Virus record (IMG/VR): IMGVR_UViG_3300031772_007968
Span: 1 to 55,946 of that record
DNA length: 55,946 nucleotides
From: a virus
Reading direction: 5' to 3' (one strand)
Part shown: positions 8,537 to 17,600 of the stretch, in pieces
Layout: each line of letters begins with the position of its first letter
Position numbering within the stretch: position 1 is the first letter of the stretch
Translations under genes and position numbers: made by a program
The notes under the pieces: generated by a model
What the model was told of the DNA's origin: nothing
Seen by the model: the letters and a program-made list of their open reading frames with translations, nothing else
The model's database searches: none

Positions 8537-10278
8537 AGACCGGCAAACGACCGCAGAAAAACAAGACGTTGTCGCCCAAGGGTACGATCCGCGACGCCAT
8601 AGCCGAACTGAAGGTGTCGCACGGGCTTGTTGAGCAGGCGTCGTCGTCCGACGACATCGTGGACATCGTCAAGTTCTGCGAACGTCCCGACCTGCTGAAC
8701 CTTCCTGCCAACAACCTGAACCTGTTCATATCGCAACGGGTGGTTCTAAAGTGTCTGTATTTGGGGTCAAGGGGCAACGAGGATCTTCAACTCACCGACG
8801 AGGAGGTGCAGTGGCTAAAAGACAAGAAACAGGACAACGTCCTCAAGATGCTTCATGATCGGTCGAAGGGCGGCGTGAGAAGGAGGGTGTCTGAGCTGAC
8901 GCTGGTTCTCGGGCGGAGAGCCAGCAAGACCGTGATAGCCAGCATCATTTCGGCGTACGAGGTCTACAAGCTGCTCAAGGTCGGCAAAGGCGACCCGTAC
9001 AATTTTTACGGCATAGCCTACGACGAGGAAATCGCCATCTTGAACGTGGCGACGTCCCGCAAACAGGCCGGAAGGTTGTTCGCTCAGATCAAGGCCAGGC
9101 TCAGGAACAGCCCATTCTTCCGAGAGAAGATAGCCAAGGTTACTTCCGACGAAATCAGGCTCTATACTGACATCGACTTGAGGAAGCTGAAGGAGTCCGA
9201 AGACACCGTGCCCGTCGAGGGATCGGTTGTGATTGTGTGCGGACACTCCAATCCTGACTCCCTGCGCGGTTACACCGTGATATGCCTCATCTTCGACGAG
9301 CTTGCGTTCTACGACGAGTCCGAGAAGATCTCCGGAACAGACTTCTATGAGGCTCTGGCACCGTCGGTGCACGATTTCGCATCGCGCGGCGACGGCCTGA
9401 TCGTGGAGATATCGACCCCCGGCCCGAAGACGGGGATATTCTACAAGCTTTGGAAGAACAGCTTCGAGGTCGACGGGATGATGTCGTTCAAGATGGCGAC
9501 ATGGGACTTCAACCCGAACAAGCCGTATGACGACCCAGAACTCACAAAGTTCAGGAAGTTGGATCCCGACGGGTTTGATGTCGAGTTCGGAGCCGAATGG
9601 CCAGAGGGGGGCGTGTACGGCATCTATTTCCCGGAGGAGCTCCTGGCCAAGACGTTGAAGATTGATCTGGCTCCTGAAACCGAACCTGTCTTCGGATGCG
9701 AATACTATATGCACGTCGACCCAGGCCTGTCGGCAGACAGGTACTGCGTCGCCATAGTTAGGAAAACGGTATACCACGACTCTGGTGGAAACCTGTCACC
9801 GAGGGTGATTCTCGCCATGACCAAGGCATATGATCCCGAGAGCCAGGGCGTTGGCCTTAACTATGAGAAGATTGAAGCCGACCTCCTCGACATGTGCCGA
9901 AAGTTCAATCCCATCCTTGTAACCTTCGACCAGTGGAACTCGATTGGGAGCCTTCAGATGCTCCAGAGGAACGGCTTCAACACAAGGCAGACGACCTTCA
10001 ACCGAGGCTACAAGAACAGGATATACCAGAACCTGAAGGATCTCATGGCCAAGCCAGAGCTGGGCCTGTGGCTCTATGACGACCAGCTGTTGATGACGGA
10101 GCTCAGGAACCTGAAATACCGGCCTACGGCCAGGGGGATGAGCATCGGAGCCGACAAGAGGGGTGACTGCCCTACCGACGACATGGCAGACTGCCTCGCC
10201 GGGGCGGCATTCATGGCCTCCGGCCACCATCACGCTAGGCTCCCTGAGGTCCTGACCGTCTATACCGGGATGCGATAA
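8533..10278 (+). CDS. terL: Terminase large subunit (TerL), DNA packaging ATPase-nuclease
   Basis: 581 residues, a normal TerL length. Walker A is GRRASKT (127-133), Walker B is CLIFDELAF with D255 and E256, and a coupling-type motif STPGPKTG follows at 295-301. The nuclease half has acidic residues in the expected spacing: D396 (MHVDPG), D466 (VTFDQW) and D550/D553 (DDMADCLAG). The protein pumps DNA into the procapsid and cuts concatemers. No small terminase was recognised beside it. The start overlaps the preceding propeller gene by 4 bp. Confidence 0.95.
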   Translation: MKTGKRPQKNKTLSPKGTIRDAIAELKVSHGLVEQASSSDDIVDIVKFCERPDLLNLPANNLNLFISQRVVLKCLYLGSRGNEDLQLTDEEVQWLKDKKQDNVLKMLHDRSKGGVRRRVSELTLVLGRRASKTVIASIISAYEVYKLLKVGKGDPYNFYGIAYDEEIAILNVATSRKQAGRLFAQIKARLRNSPFFREKIAKVTSDEIRLYTDIDLRKLKESEDTVPVEGSVVIVCGHSNPDSLRGYTVICLIFDELAFYDESEKISGTDFYEALAPSVHDFASRGDGLIVEISTPGPKTGIFYKLWKNSFEVDGMMSFKMATWDFNPNKPYDDPELTKFRKLDPDGFDVEFGAEWPEGGVYGIYFPEELLAKTLKIDLAPETEPVFGCEYYMHVDPGLSADRYCVAIVRKTVYHDSGGNLSPRVILAMTKAYDPESQGVGLNYEKIEADLLDMCRKFNPILVTFDQWNSIGSLQMLQRNGFNTRQTTFNRGYKNRIYQNLKDLMAKPELGLWLYDDQLLMTELRNLKYRPTARGMSIGADKRGDCPTDDMADCLAGAAFMASGHHHARLPEVLTVYTGMR

Positions 10279-10347
10279 AAGGAATTTCCTCGGCTTTGGA
10301 AGGGAAAGACGACAGGATCGCAGAACAAATAACACAAGTAACCATGG

Positions 10348-10379
10348 TTTAATAACCCCCGTTAGGGGATGATCCGGAG
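10348..10379 (+). promoter_or_regulatory. Leader with CCCC-GTTA-GGGG hairpin and Shine-Dalgarno
   Basis: The gap after TerL holds TTTAA (10348-10352), a small C/G hairpin (10356-10368), GATCC, then GGAG at 10376-10379. GGAG is 8 nt from ATG 10388 but only 2 nt from ATG 10382, which decides the start. A near-identical leader precedes the gene at 13756. Confidence 0.6.
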
Positions 10380-10387
10380 ATATGAAA

Positions 10388-11377
10388 ATGATCACATTCA
10401 ACCTGAAGAAGTATCTTGAGCATGTCGCTGCGAAGAAAAGCGACAAAGGCGTCGTACACACCGAACTGCAGCTGAGGGAGAAGAAGCCCGTTATGGACAC
10501 CCCGACGCAGGTCACCGAAGTCCAGCTGGACAAGGATCGCGTCAATGGCGACGCCAAGCTCATGGAGGCGAGGCTGGAGAAGGTCAGGACTGGGTCGGCC
10601 GAAAGCCTGACCGAAGGTCTGTTGGACGACAGCAAGAGCAAGCTGGTTCAACACAGGAACAGCGAAGCCTCGGCGGGTAACATCGGCAAGTTGGAAGAGA
10701 AGCGGCTTGCTGGCGAAACCATGGAGAAGGAAAAGTATGAAGCCGCCTCGACAACCGAGAAGGACGGCCAATATCCGCTCGTGAAGGGCAAGGACGGCCT
10801 CAGGACCGCCGGAACCAAGACAGCCATCTATTCTCCGACGTGGCACACCAACATCGAGGACTTCCCCATCGAAGAAGAGACTGAGGGAAGGGACGCACCC
10901 GTCATCGCTCCGAGGTCGCTCGGCAAGCAGGACGTTGCTGATGTCGTGCAGGAATTCCTTCCCGAGCAGGAAGGCGGCTTCAACCTCGAGGACTTCGACA
11001 TCGGCTATACCGGGAAGGAAGGAAATCCGCGCGAAGAGGAAATGATCGAGGAGGTTCCGGATGTCGGGACAGCCACCGAAAGGGAGCTTGATCAGATCGG
11101 CAGAGAAGAGGGCGTGGAGGAATCTCCTGACGAATCCCTTTTCGATCTTGGCAACATCAACGTCTTCGATGCGGGCGGAACCAACATGGTTCAAGTCGAT
11201 TCGTCGTTCGATCCAATGGCCTTCAAGAACGCGAACGAAGCCCAAAAGCGTTCGGTCATATGGCTGAAGAGCCAGTTCCCCGAACTTTCGCTCAAGGCCA
11301 TCAGCGGCAACATGGTTCTGGACTTCAAAAAAGGCAAGCTGACGCTTGTTGTTCCCGAAGCCGTTCTCAAGCGTTGA
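10388..11377 (+). CDS. TEKQL-repeat protein with FNLKKYLE N-terminus (probable procapsid component)
   Basis: 329 residues, very acidic and apparently largely disordered. It begins MITFNLKKYLE, a start shared with the proteins at 20123 and 53546. Residues about 25-120 carry repeats of the type HTELQL, VTEVQLDKDR, LMEARLEKVR and LTEGLLDDSK, like the VTEKQLDAKR repeats in the scaffold at 33414. The last ~60 residues look folded (KSQFPELSLKAISGNMV). By analogy it may be a scaffold, a core protein or capsid cargo; this is inference. The 3' end overlaps the convergent methyltransferase gene by 11 bp. Confidence 0.8.
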   Translation: MITFNLKKYLEHVAAKKSDKGVVHTELQLREKKPVMDTPTQVTEVQLDKDRVNGDAKLMEARLEKVRTGSAESLTEGLLDDSKSKLVQHRNSEASAGNIGKLEEKRLAGETMEKEKYEAASTTEKDGQYPLVKGKDGLRTAGTKTAIYSPTWHTNIEDFPIEEETEGRDAPVIAPRSLGKQDVADVVQEFLPEQEGGFNLEDFDIGYTGKEGNPREEEMIEEVPDVGTATERELDQIGREEGVEESPDESLFDLGNINVFDAGGTNMVQVDSSFDPMAFKNANEAQKRSVIWLKSQFPELSLKAISGNMVLDFKKGKLTLVVPEAVLKR

Positions 11378-11936
11378 ACAGGTCGGGTTCTTCCGCATCC
11401 TGACGGGTAGCCGGTATAGCTATCTCCACGCTGAAGCTCGGTATGCCTAACCTCCGGCACACCGTTTCAACCGTCTTCGACCCCGCACACGGGTCATATA
11501 CCGTACCGTATCCCGGATAGTGGTTCAAGATCAGCCTCTCTATGAGGCTTTCTGGCTTCTTCCACTGGTGTTCCGCATTTGATATCAGGCAGTCTGTGAA
11601 TATCCCAGTGCGGTTCGACCAATGCAACTCCTTGTGAAACTTCACGAACCAAAATGTGATGGCTTCCACAAAACGGCTGTAATGCCTTGACGAGTTTTTT
11701 GTGGAGACTGGCTTGACCCAGTAGCCCAGCTGGTGGGGGCGGTTTGTCAGGCCCACCAGATCCTCGGGGTACATGAAGATGCACGACGGCATGTTGCGGG
11801 AGATGGCAAGATCAATGATGTCGTGCACCATCTTTGTGTTGTAGACTGGATCTGCTATCATGAGGGTGGTGTCGGCGGGAGGGGGGTTGACCCTGAAGTC
11901 CCCGTTCACAAACGTGTGTGCAGATCCTTTATCCAT
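11367..11936 (-). CDS. Beta-class DNA methyltransferase with degenerate DPVY motif
   Basis: 189 residues from ATG 11936; a GTG at 11960 is possible but the -10 box sits inside that extension. Motif IV is ADPVYNT (D29-Y32), where DPPY is usual. Motif I follows it (TVYDPCAGSKT, about 145-155), giving the beta-class order of N6-adenine/N4-cytosine methyltransferases, with EHQWKKPESLIERLI before it as in that family. It lies opposite to its neighbours. It could modify phage DNA against host restriction. The Pro-to-Val change may alter activity or base specificity. Confidence 0.75.
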   Translation of the reverse strand: MDKGSAHTFVNGDFRVNPPPADTTLMIADPVYNTKMVHDIIDLAISRNMPSCIFMYPEDLVGLTNRPHQLGYWVKPVSTKNSSRHYSRFVEAITFWFVKFHKELHWSNRTGIFTDCLISNAEHQWKKPESLIERLILNHYPGYGTVYDPCAGSKTVETVCRRLGIPSFSVEIAIPATRQDAEEPDLFNA

Positions 11937-11943
11937 GGGGTTG

Positions 11944-11951
11944 ATTATACA
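11944..11951 (-). promoter_or_regulatory. TGTATAAT promoter, leaderless spacing, for the 11936 methyltransferase
   Basis: On the minus strand TGTATAAT is followed by 7 nt and then ATG 11936. Transcription normally starts about 7 nt after a -10 box, so the mRNA would begin at or next to the start codon. It faces away from the plus-strand promoter at 11980. Confidence 0.6.
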
Positions 11952-11979
11952 CGGTGTCACGATTTTTCAGCCATCTAGT

Positions 11980-11987
11980 TGTATAAT
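11980..11987 (+). promoter_or_regulatory. TGTATAAT promoter for 12015 gene
   Basis: TGTATAAT sits 27 nt before ATG 12015, with AGGAGG in between, so this transcript would have a normal short leader. It forms a divergent pair with the minus-strand promoter at 11944-11951; the two -10 boxes are about 30 bp apart. Confidence 0.6.
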
Positions 11988-12014
11988 CCCGATCAAACCA
12001 TTAGGAGGTGTTCG

Positions 12015-12536
12015 ATGGATGCCAAAAGCGGAAAAGTAGAGATACGGAACCTAACCAAAAGCGGGATCATGATCAACAGCCTGAAGCTGGTCATCCCGCC
12101 CGAAGGAGCCATAATCAGGAACTCGGCAGATGGGGACGACCCAGATGTTGTAGGCCTGGTCAACATGGGTATGCTGTTGGTTGGCGAACCACGTCCGAAA
12201 ACCACGAAACCGCCCGCCCAACAGGTGGAGAAAAAGGCCGAAGAGGAAAAGAATCCGGCCGACGAAGAAGCTGATCAGCCTTTCAACCACGAGAGCACGA
12301 CAGCAAGCGCTGGCGACCAGATGGGCAGGGAGGCCACCATAATGGATCACGGTCAGGCGGTCAGGACAAAGATGAACCCCGGTTTGCACAACACGTCGCA
12401 GCCTCGGTTCATAGACGAGCCACCCGCTCCCGAAGCCAAACAGGAAACCAAGAGCGAAGGCAAAAAAGATGTCTCCGCCCCGCCCGCCGAAGAGGACGGG
12501 GGAAAACATCCGGCCTTCATAGAGATCGGTCGGTGA
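12015..12536 (+). CDS. Uncharacterised protein: small beta domain plus charged disordered tail
   Basis: 173 residues; ATG 12015 has AGGAGG 7 nt upstream. Residues 1-65 look like a compact beta domain (VEIRNLTKSGIMINSLKL, then VIPPEGA and VVGLVNMGMLLV). A similar segment, VYVKNLLKSCLVIQDMPL with FQPGEACDL, is seen in the protein at 49851, so this may be a shared virion module. Residues 66-173 are Lys/Glu/Pro-rich and disordered. No function can be given. Confidence 0.75.
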   Translation: MDAKSGKVEIRNLTKSGIMINSLKLVIPPEGAIIRNSADGDDPDVVGLVNMGMLLVGEPRPKTTKPPAQQVEKKAEEEKNPADEEADQPFNHESTTASAGDQMGREATIMDHGQAVRTKMNPGLHNTSQPRFIDEPPAPEAKQETKSEGKKDVSAPPAEEDGGKHPAFIEIGR

Positions 12537-12651
12537 GTTGTAGGGACGCCTCTTGTGACTGGAGTATGTGCCGATCCGTTGGGGTCTGGCAAGGGTTTCG
12601 CTCAGTTCTCTGAGAAAAACAATTCAGGAAATTGTGATCGGAGAACGACAC

Positions 12652-13701
12652 TTGAATTACAAAACAGCATGGACTTTTACTCCGTTCGAGGGCAAGGATC
12701 TGAACCCCACCACCGAAAGGTCCAGAGCCGTCCCCGCATTCGGCGGAACTGACCTCATCCAGGATATCATCAATTTCAACAGGGGGAAAACGGTTGACGT
12801 CCACAGCCGCGGCCAGTGGGCGGAAGACAGGCAGACCCACAACAAGGACGTTGATAAGGCATATCGCGAGGAAGGCGACGAATATACCATCACAAAAAGG
12901 CTTCAGGAAAAGCGCAACCGCGACTCCACAAACGATGCGAAACCAACCGAGGAATTGTGGGTGGCCCATATGCCCGGCGGCAAGGATATGGTCTTCCCGA
13001 GCCACGAGGTCGCCATAGAGGAATTGCGAAAGAGGAAACTGCCCGTCAGGATACTCGAAAGGCGATTCGCACAGGTTATTTCAGGAACCGACATCATCGG
13101 AGCGGCTCTGCAGTCGTGCGTCATGATCAGGTCGTCGGTCGGCGAGTCCACCGAAATCGGAGCCGGCTTCTGCCTCGGTGGAGGAATATTTGTGACATGC
13201 GCACATGTCGTCCAAAGGTACGACAAGTTCAACATGCCCAAGGGAAGCCCCGAAAACCGCGGAGCCGTCAGCGTCGGTCGTGAGAACCAAGCGGAACCGG
13301 CCGAGATCGTCCATATCGATTACCAGAAGGACATCGCGATACTGAAGTCGGCAATGGCCTCTGAGGCCTTGTACCTCGGGGACAGTTCGCAGCTCCAGCA
13401 GGGGGACAGGGTTTTCGCCGTGGGCAGCCCAAGGGGGTTCGAGAACAACGTTTCGGACGGTATAATCAGCGGGTTGGACAGGTCGGTGTTCTGGTACGAG
13501 GGCGCTCCGAGGTATATCTTCACGGACGCTCAGGTTCTTCCCGGCAATTCCGGAGGGCCGCTCCTGACGTACAACGACGGTAAGGTGGTTGGAATGGTGT
13601 CCATGATAGTCGGTTCCGACAAGGGACTGTACGGGCTCAACGCCGCCATCCCCGCCAGCTACATAGCGAAAATCTTGAAGGAACTTGGGCTTTCGAAGTA
13701 G
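12652..13701 (+). CDS. Trypsin-like serine protease (DegP/S1C type)
   Basis: 349 residues from a TTG start at 12652, chosen for GGAG about 8 nt upstream; GTG 12568 is an in-frame alternative without a good site. Residues 1-150 are a charged, probably disordered region. The protease domain follows: His185 in TCAHVV, Asp227 in YQKDIAIL and Ser300 in LPGNSGGPLL complete the catalytic triad, with VFAVGSPRGF between them. There is no PDZ domain and no signal peptide, so it probably acts in the cytoplasm or in the virion. It may process virion proteins, which would give the phage a second protease beside the prohead enzyme. Host-directed action is also possible. Confidence 0.85.
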   Translation: MNYKTAWTFTPFEGKDLNPTTERSRAVPAFGGTDLIQDIINFNRGKTVDVHSRGQWAEDRQTHNKDVDKAYREEGDEYTITKRLQEKRNRDSTNDAKPTEELWVAHMPGGKDMVFPSHEVAIEELRKRKLPVRILERRFAQVISGTDIIGAALQSCVMIRSSVGESTEIGAGFCLGGGIFVTCAHVVQRYDKFNMPKGSPENRGAVSVGRENQAEPAEIVHIDYQKDIAILKSAMASEALYLGDSSQLQQGDRVFAVGSPRGFENNVSDGIISGLDRSVFWYEGAPRYIFTDAQVLPGNSGGPLLTYNDGKVVGMVSMIVGSDKGLYGLNAAIPASYIAKILKELGLSK

Positions 13702-13709
13702 AATGAGTG

Positions 13710-13751
13710 TTTTAAGCCCCCGTGCGGGGGACGATCCACAATAAGGAGTTA
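13710..13751 (+). promoter_or_regulatory. Leader with CCCCC-GTGC-GGGGG hairpin and AAGGAG
   Basis: TTTTAAG is followed by a perfect 5-bp C/G hairpin (13717-13730), CGATCC, and an AAGGAG site before ATG 13756. The order and spacing match the leader at 10348, so this looks like a repeated 5' UTR element that may stabilise mRNA or set translation. Confidence 0.6.
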
Positions 13752-13755
13752 CAAA

Positions 13756-14310
13756 ATGAGCGGAAGCGTAACAACGGCGACGCAATTCACGAAACAACAT
13801 CTCATTGTCCAAGCTCTGGAGGCTGTCTGCCCCGAATGGGCTGGGAAAATTGAGATCAGGCAGGAAAACCAGAACCCCAACTCCCTGACCATGAAGACCT
13901 ACCATGGCACCGCGAAGGCGGATGTTGTCATCCGAAGCGGGAACATGCAGGGTCAGAACCAGGCCGAAAGGGGATTCGCCGACATGGGTCTCAGGCTTGA
14001 CCAGAACACGGGGTCATATGTCTGGGACATCAGCGACGTCGACAGAGGGACATACCAGAGCCAAAACCTCAACGAGACGTATGGCAAATACGGACAGGAG
14101 TTCGAGGGAGAGGTCGCATCAGCATATGCGGCTCTGGATCTCGCCGAACAGTGCGCCGCAAGGGGTGCGAGGGCTGTCAGCCCGATCGGTGTAGTCCCCG
14201 GGGAATATGTCGCGTCGGAACACGCTGGCAAGACCTGCTTCGGGGTGCTGATGGAGATCGACGAGGATCAGCTCAGGCAGATGGGCATTGCGGTACCAGC
14301 GGCACGGTAA
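13756..14310 (+). CDS. DUF1257 (Ycf35)-like protein
   Basis: 184 residues. The pattern is that of the DUF1257/Ycf35 family: VQALEAV near the start, then ADVVIRSG, GFADMGLRLDQNTGSYVW, and a helical run ending with EVASAYAALDLAEQCAARG. In cyanobacteria and other bacteria these small proteins are encoded beside DUF2997 proteins and AAA+ ATPases. Here a DUF2997-like gene follows directly and a large AAA+ ATPase is 8 kb downstream. The biochemical role is unknown. The assignment is by pattern only. Confidence 0.6.
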   Translation: MSGSVTTATQFTKQHLIVQALEAVCPEWAGKIEIRQENQNPNSLTMKTYHGTAKADVVIRSGNMQGQNQAERGFADMGLRLDQNTGSYVWDISDVDRGTYQSQNLNETYGKYGQEFEGEVASAYAALDLAEQCAARGARAVSPIGVVPGEYVASEHAGKTCFGVLMEIDEDQLRQMGIAVPAAR

Positions 14311-14337
14311 CAAGCGAAAAATGACAGGAGAACGCTC

Positions 14338-14571
14338 ATGAAGGTAACAAGCCTCAACAAGATGGCCGGAAGGAAGATCCAATTTTTCATTGTCGGCTAC
14401 CCCAACCTGGAAGCGAAGGCGGAAATGGTGAAGGGCCAGCAGCTTGGCAACTCGTGCCACAAGATACTGAGCACCATAGTCCCAGGGGTGAAGAAGGATC
14501 GGACGTCGTTCAACGACGGCCGGCCCGACGACCTCGAGTTCGAGCAGCACGAACAGCAGAGCCGAGCCTAA
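14338..14571 (+). CDS. DUF2997-like small protein
   Basis: 77 residues; AGGAG lies before ATG 14338. The core (FFIVGYPNLEAKAE, then GNSCHKIL and TIVPG) resembles DUF2997 proteins, which have a beta hairpin followed by a G-x-S-C helix. Its place directly after the DUF1257-like gene supports the call, because these two families are usually neighbours. The last ~20 residues are polar and disordered. A strong terminator follows. Confidence 0.55.
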   Translation: MKVTSLNKMAGRKIQFFIVGYPNLEAKAEMVKGQQLGNSCHKILSTIVPGVKKDRTSFNDGRPDDLEFEQHEQQSRA

Positions 14572-14606
14572 CGGCCTCGACTTGTGAACATGTTGCGTAA
14601 GCCCAG

Positions 14607-14650
14607 AAGGGGCCTCCTAGGCCAGGAATCCGGTCTGGAGGCCCCTTTCC
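14607..14650 (+). terminator. Rho-independent-type terminator after the DUF1257/DUF2997 pair
   Basis: GGGGCCTCC at 14609-14617 pairs with GGAGGCCCC at 14636-14644, extended inward by AG-CC pairing around a short loop. It is followed by TTTCCTTTCC rather than a pure T run. Confidence 0.8.
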
Positions 14651-14691
14651 TTTCCAAAGGGAAAAACCGTTCCAACGGGGAATAACACTTT

Positions 14692-17600
14692 ATGGCCGAA
14701 ATAGGTTTCAACACTTTTTTGCAGATGAAGGATCAGCTCCGCTGGTCGCGCGTCTCCCAGTGGGTCAAAGGACAGGGTGCCGTCAAGCACCTCATTTGGA
14801 AGGCGTTCAAGGTGACCGAGGGCAAGGTCGTCGACATTCCCCTGTTTTTCGCCTATGTCAATGTGAATTCGGCCACCAACAAGGCATCCGTTGCCTTGGC
14901 CGCGAATGTGCGTTTTGACCCAAGGGGATCTGGACAGCAGGTGATAGACTCCTTCCCGATAGGGGACATCGGATTGTTCGACGACCTGTTCGTCAAAGAA
15001 ATACTCTCCGACCGATATGGTATGAAGGAGGTTGACTTCTCCTTGACACCCGTCGGAATCGACACAAGAGTTCCCGTCGAGAACATAGTCAGGAGAACTT
15101 TCCTGGTCAACAAAACCAACAAGACTATCACCAACGTCTACCTGAGGAAGATCTCATATTCCAACGGCCGCGTCTCATACCGTGTGGAGACCGTATCGGT
15201 CAGCATGGTGATCGGCATTGCCAAGGGGGCAGAACCACAGAGGATCAAGCCTCAGGTACAATCCATACGCGAAGGCATGGACGACTTCGACAGAACCGTC
15301 AGGCAGTTCAAGTCGGTTGGCTATGAGGAAAGCGCAGAATCTCCAGAGGGGGCGAATGAGGCGAACTGGGACTTCGGTCTGAACCTTCCGCGTGGCATGG
15401 CCGAAGGGATAAGAAGGGTTCTTGGCAAGCAGGATCTCTCCACGGAAAACGAAAAGTTGGAAAACCTGTTGGCCGACCTTCCACAAAATGAAGACCGCAT
15501 ACCCGTTGCCGCTGCGGCGGCGTTCGAAAAAACATCGCAGAATGGATCAATCTCCCAATGGTACAGCGGCCCGATTCCGGATCCATCCGTGCTCGAAAGA
15601 TATGTCGGCACCCCGTCCGTAGAGGCTTCTCAGATCAAAGGAATGTTCGGTGGCGTCGACGAGGCTATATCCCTCGTCAACCAATATAACTCCTCGCTGT
15701 TGTCCAATATCGCCTTCATCTACAATTTCGCGACTTCTGGGGCATACGGTGTGTATCTGTCCGCACTCGACACCAAGATTAAGCATGCTGAGGTCAAGGA
15801 CGCCATGCGCGGCGAAGGATATGCCATCGAGGAAATGCCCAACGGCTCCTTCACTGCGTCACACCCCAAGAAGTCCGAGAAGGAGATCTCCGACGAAATG
15901 AAGAGGCACTATCAGGAGGTTGCCAACATGGGTGGAACAACCTTCGGGATCAACATGAACAAGGTCATGGATGCCGCCAGAAAGGACATAGGGGAGTCGC
16001 AGGGTATGACCCAGGACGACTGGTATGACATAGCCACAATGCATTTGGCCTCCACAATGGTTCATGAAGCAACTCACGCCAAGGGCGCCCAAAGTGAGGG
16101 GCCGGCTGAGTCTGCCGAGTCCAATTTCCTCCAGTGGATACTTCCGAAGATCAATGAGAAGAGACTGCAGAGGTTTAGAGCCGAAGGCAAGGAGGACCAG
16201 TTCGCACCGCTGTTGGTCAACCCCATGGCTCGCAGGGCTTCGTTCGAGAAGTCGGCTCAGTACGGAGCCCAGTTCATCACCCAGATCCCGCATTCGGGAG
16301 TCGGGCCTGCTCCTTGGGTGGGAACGATGTGGGATGCCGGAGGCGGGCCGATTGAATCCATGTTGGAAGGCGGACGTGCGGCCGGAGACTTCCACAAGCA
16401 CAACTCGATTGAAAAGCAGATGGCGACCATACGCGAAAAAAGGAATCCTGGGAAAGTCACAGCTTCTGACACCTATGAGGATCTGCTTGGCAAGGACAGG
16501 CAGCCGGTTGACGCATACAGTCACATCGAGACCCTCATGGAGGGCAGGCGCGAGCGCCCGCTCATCCTCCCAGTCAGGACGGCCGAGTCGGTTGGCGGGA
16601 TCATGAAAATCGCATACATGTTCGACAGGGACGGATCGTGTTTCGGATGGATGAACAACCTCGATCTGCCCATGGACGACCGCATGATGCCGTGGCCGAC
16701 ATCCAAGGAAGCTCTGATGTTCGACTGGGACAAGGTCAGGGAGCAGCCCAGGTACAATCCAGAATACGATCCGATGGGGATCTACTCGCGGTGGAAGGAG
16801 CCGAGGTTCGAGCCCGAATTGTGGGACAGGATGCTTGACGAGAGGCCGGTGTTCATGACTTCGCCAGCGAGAAGATTCGCATCGTCTGACGACGGCGACG
16901 GCAAACTTCACACCGGCATCATGGCGGCGATCCTCCTGTCGGCCTACAGGGCCATCCAAACTGGGATGATGAGGGGAACGAGGTTCATAAGCCCCAAAAC
17001 GATGACGGAAGCCATCAAGAAGTTTTACGGCTCCGACGGCGACCTGAAGGTGTGCGTCTTCGACGGGCCGCAGGGACACGACTCGGTGTGGGTCGTTAAG
17101 ACCTCCATCCCAGACGGGAAGATTGAGCTGGCTGACAAGTTCCTGGCAAGGAAGAATTTTGATCCGGTTTCAGAGGCTGTCTGCGACTATGTCTGCGGTT
17201 TGTCGTCATCGAAACGCCGTGCCATCAAGAGAATCATGGACTCGGTCTGCGGCCTGTCCAAGAAATGCGGCTTGTCCGACATCATGGCTTTCGGGGACTT
17301 CCCGATGGCCACGTATCTTGGCGACCCGCTCTTCTATGTGGGGGAAATCGAATTCGCCGGGTCTGACCCCGACCGCTGCGTCAAACTCGGCGAGCTTGTC
17401 GCAAAAGACCTTGGCGCGAAGGTCACGAACATCGGGCAGGATCCGTTCAGGCTGTCATGGGAATGGTCCGGCATCAGGTGCGGGTTCGACGGCGAGAGAA
17501 GCCTTGACGACGGGATGAAGGCTGTTTCAGACAGCGTTTCAAACCCCTCGCGGCATATGGCTGGCCTGACGGCAGAGATGCTGTCGTACAATCCGATGGA

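Noticed and set aside
12600-12620. CTCAG-TTCT-CTGAG hairpin as a terminator
   Set aside because: A 5-bp stem followed by A-rich rather than T-rich sequence; too weak for a rho-independent terminator.
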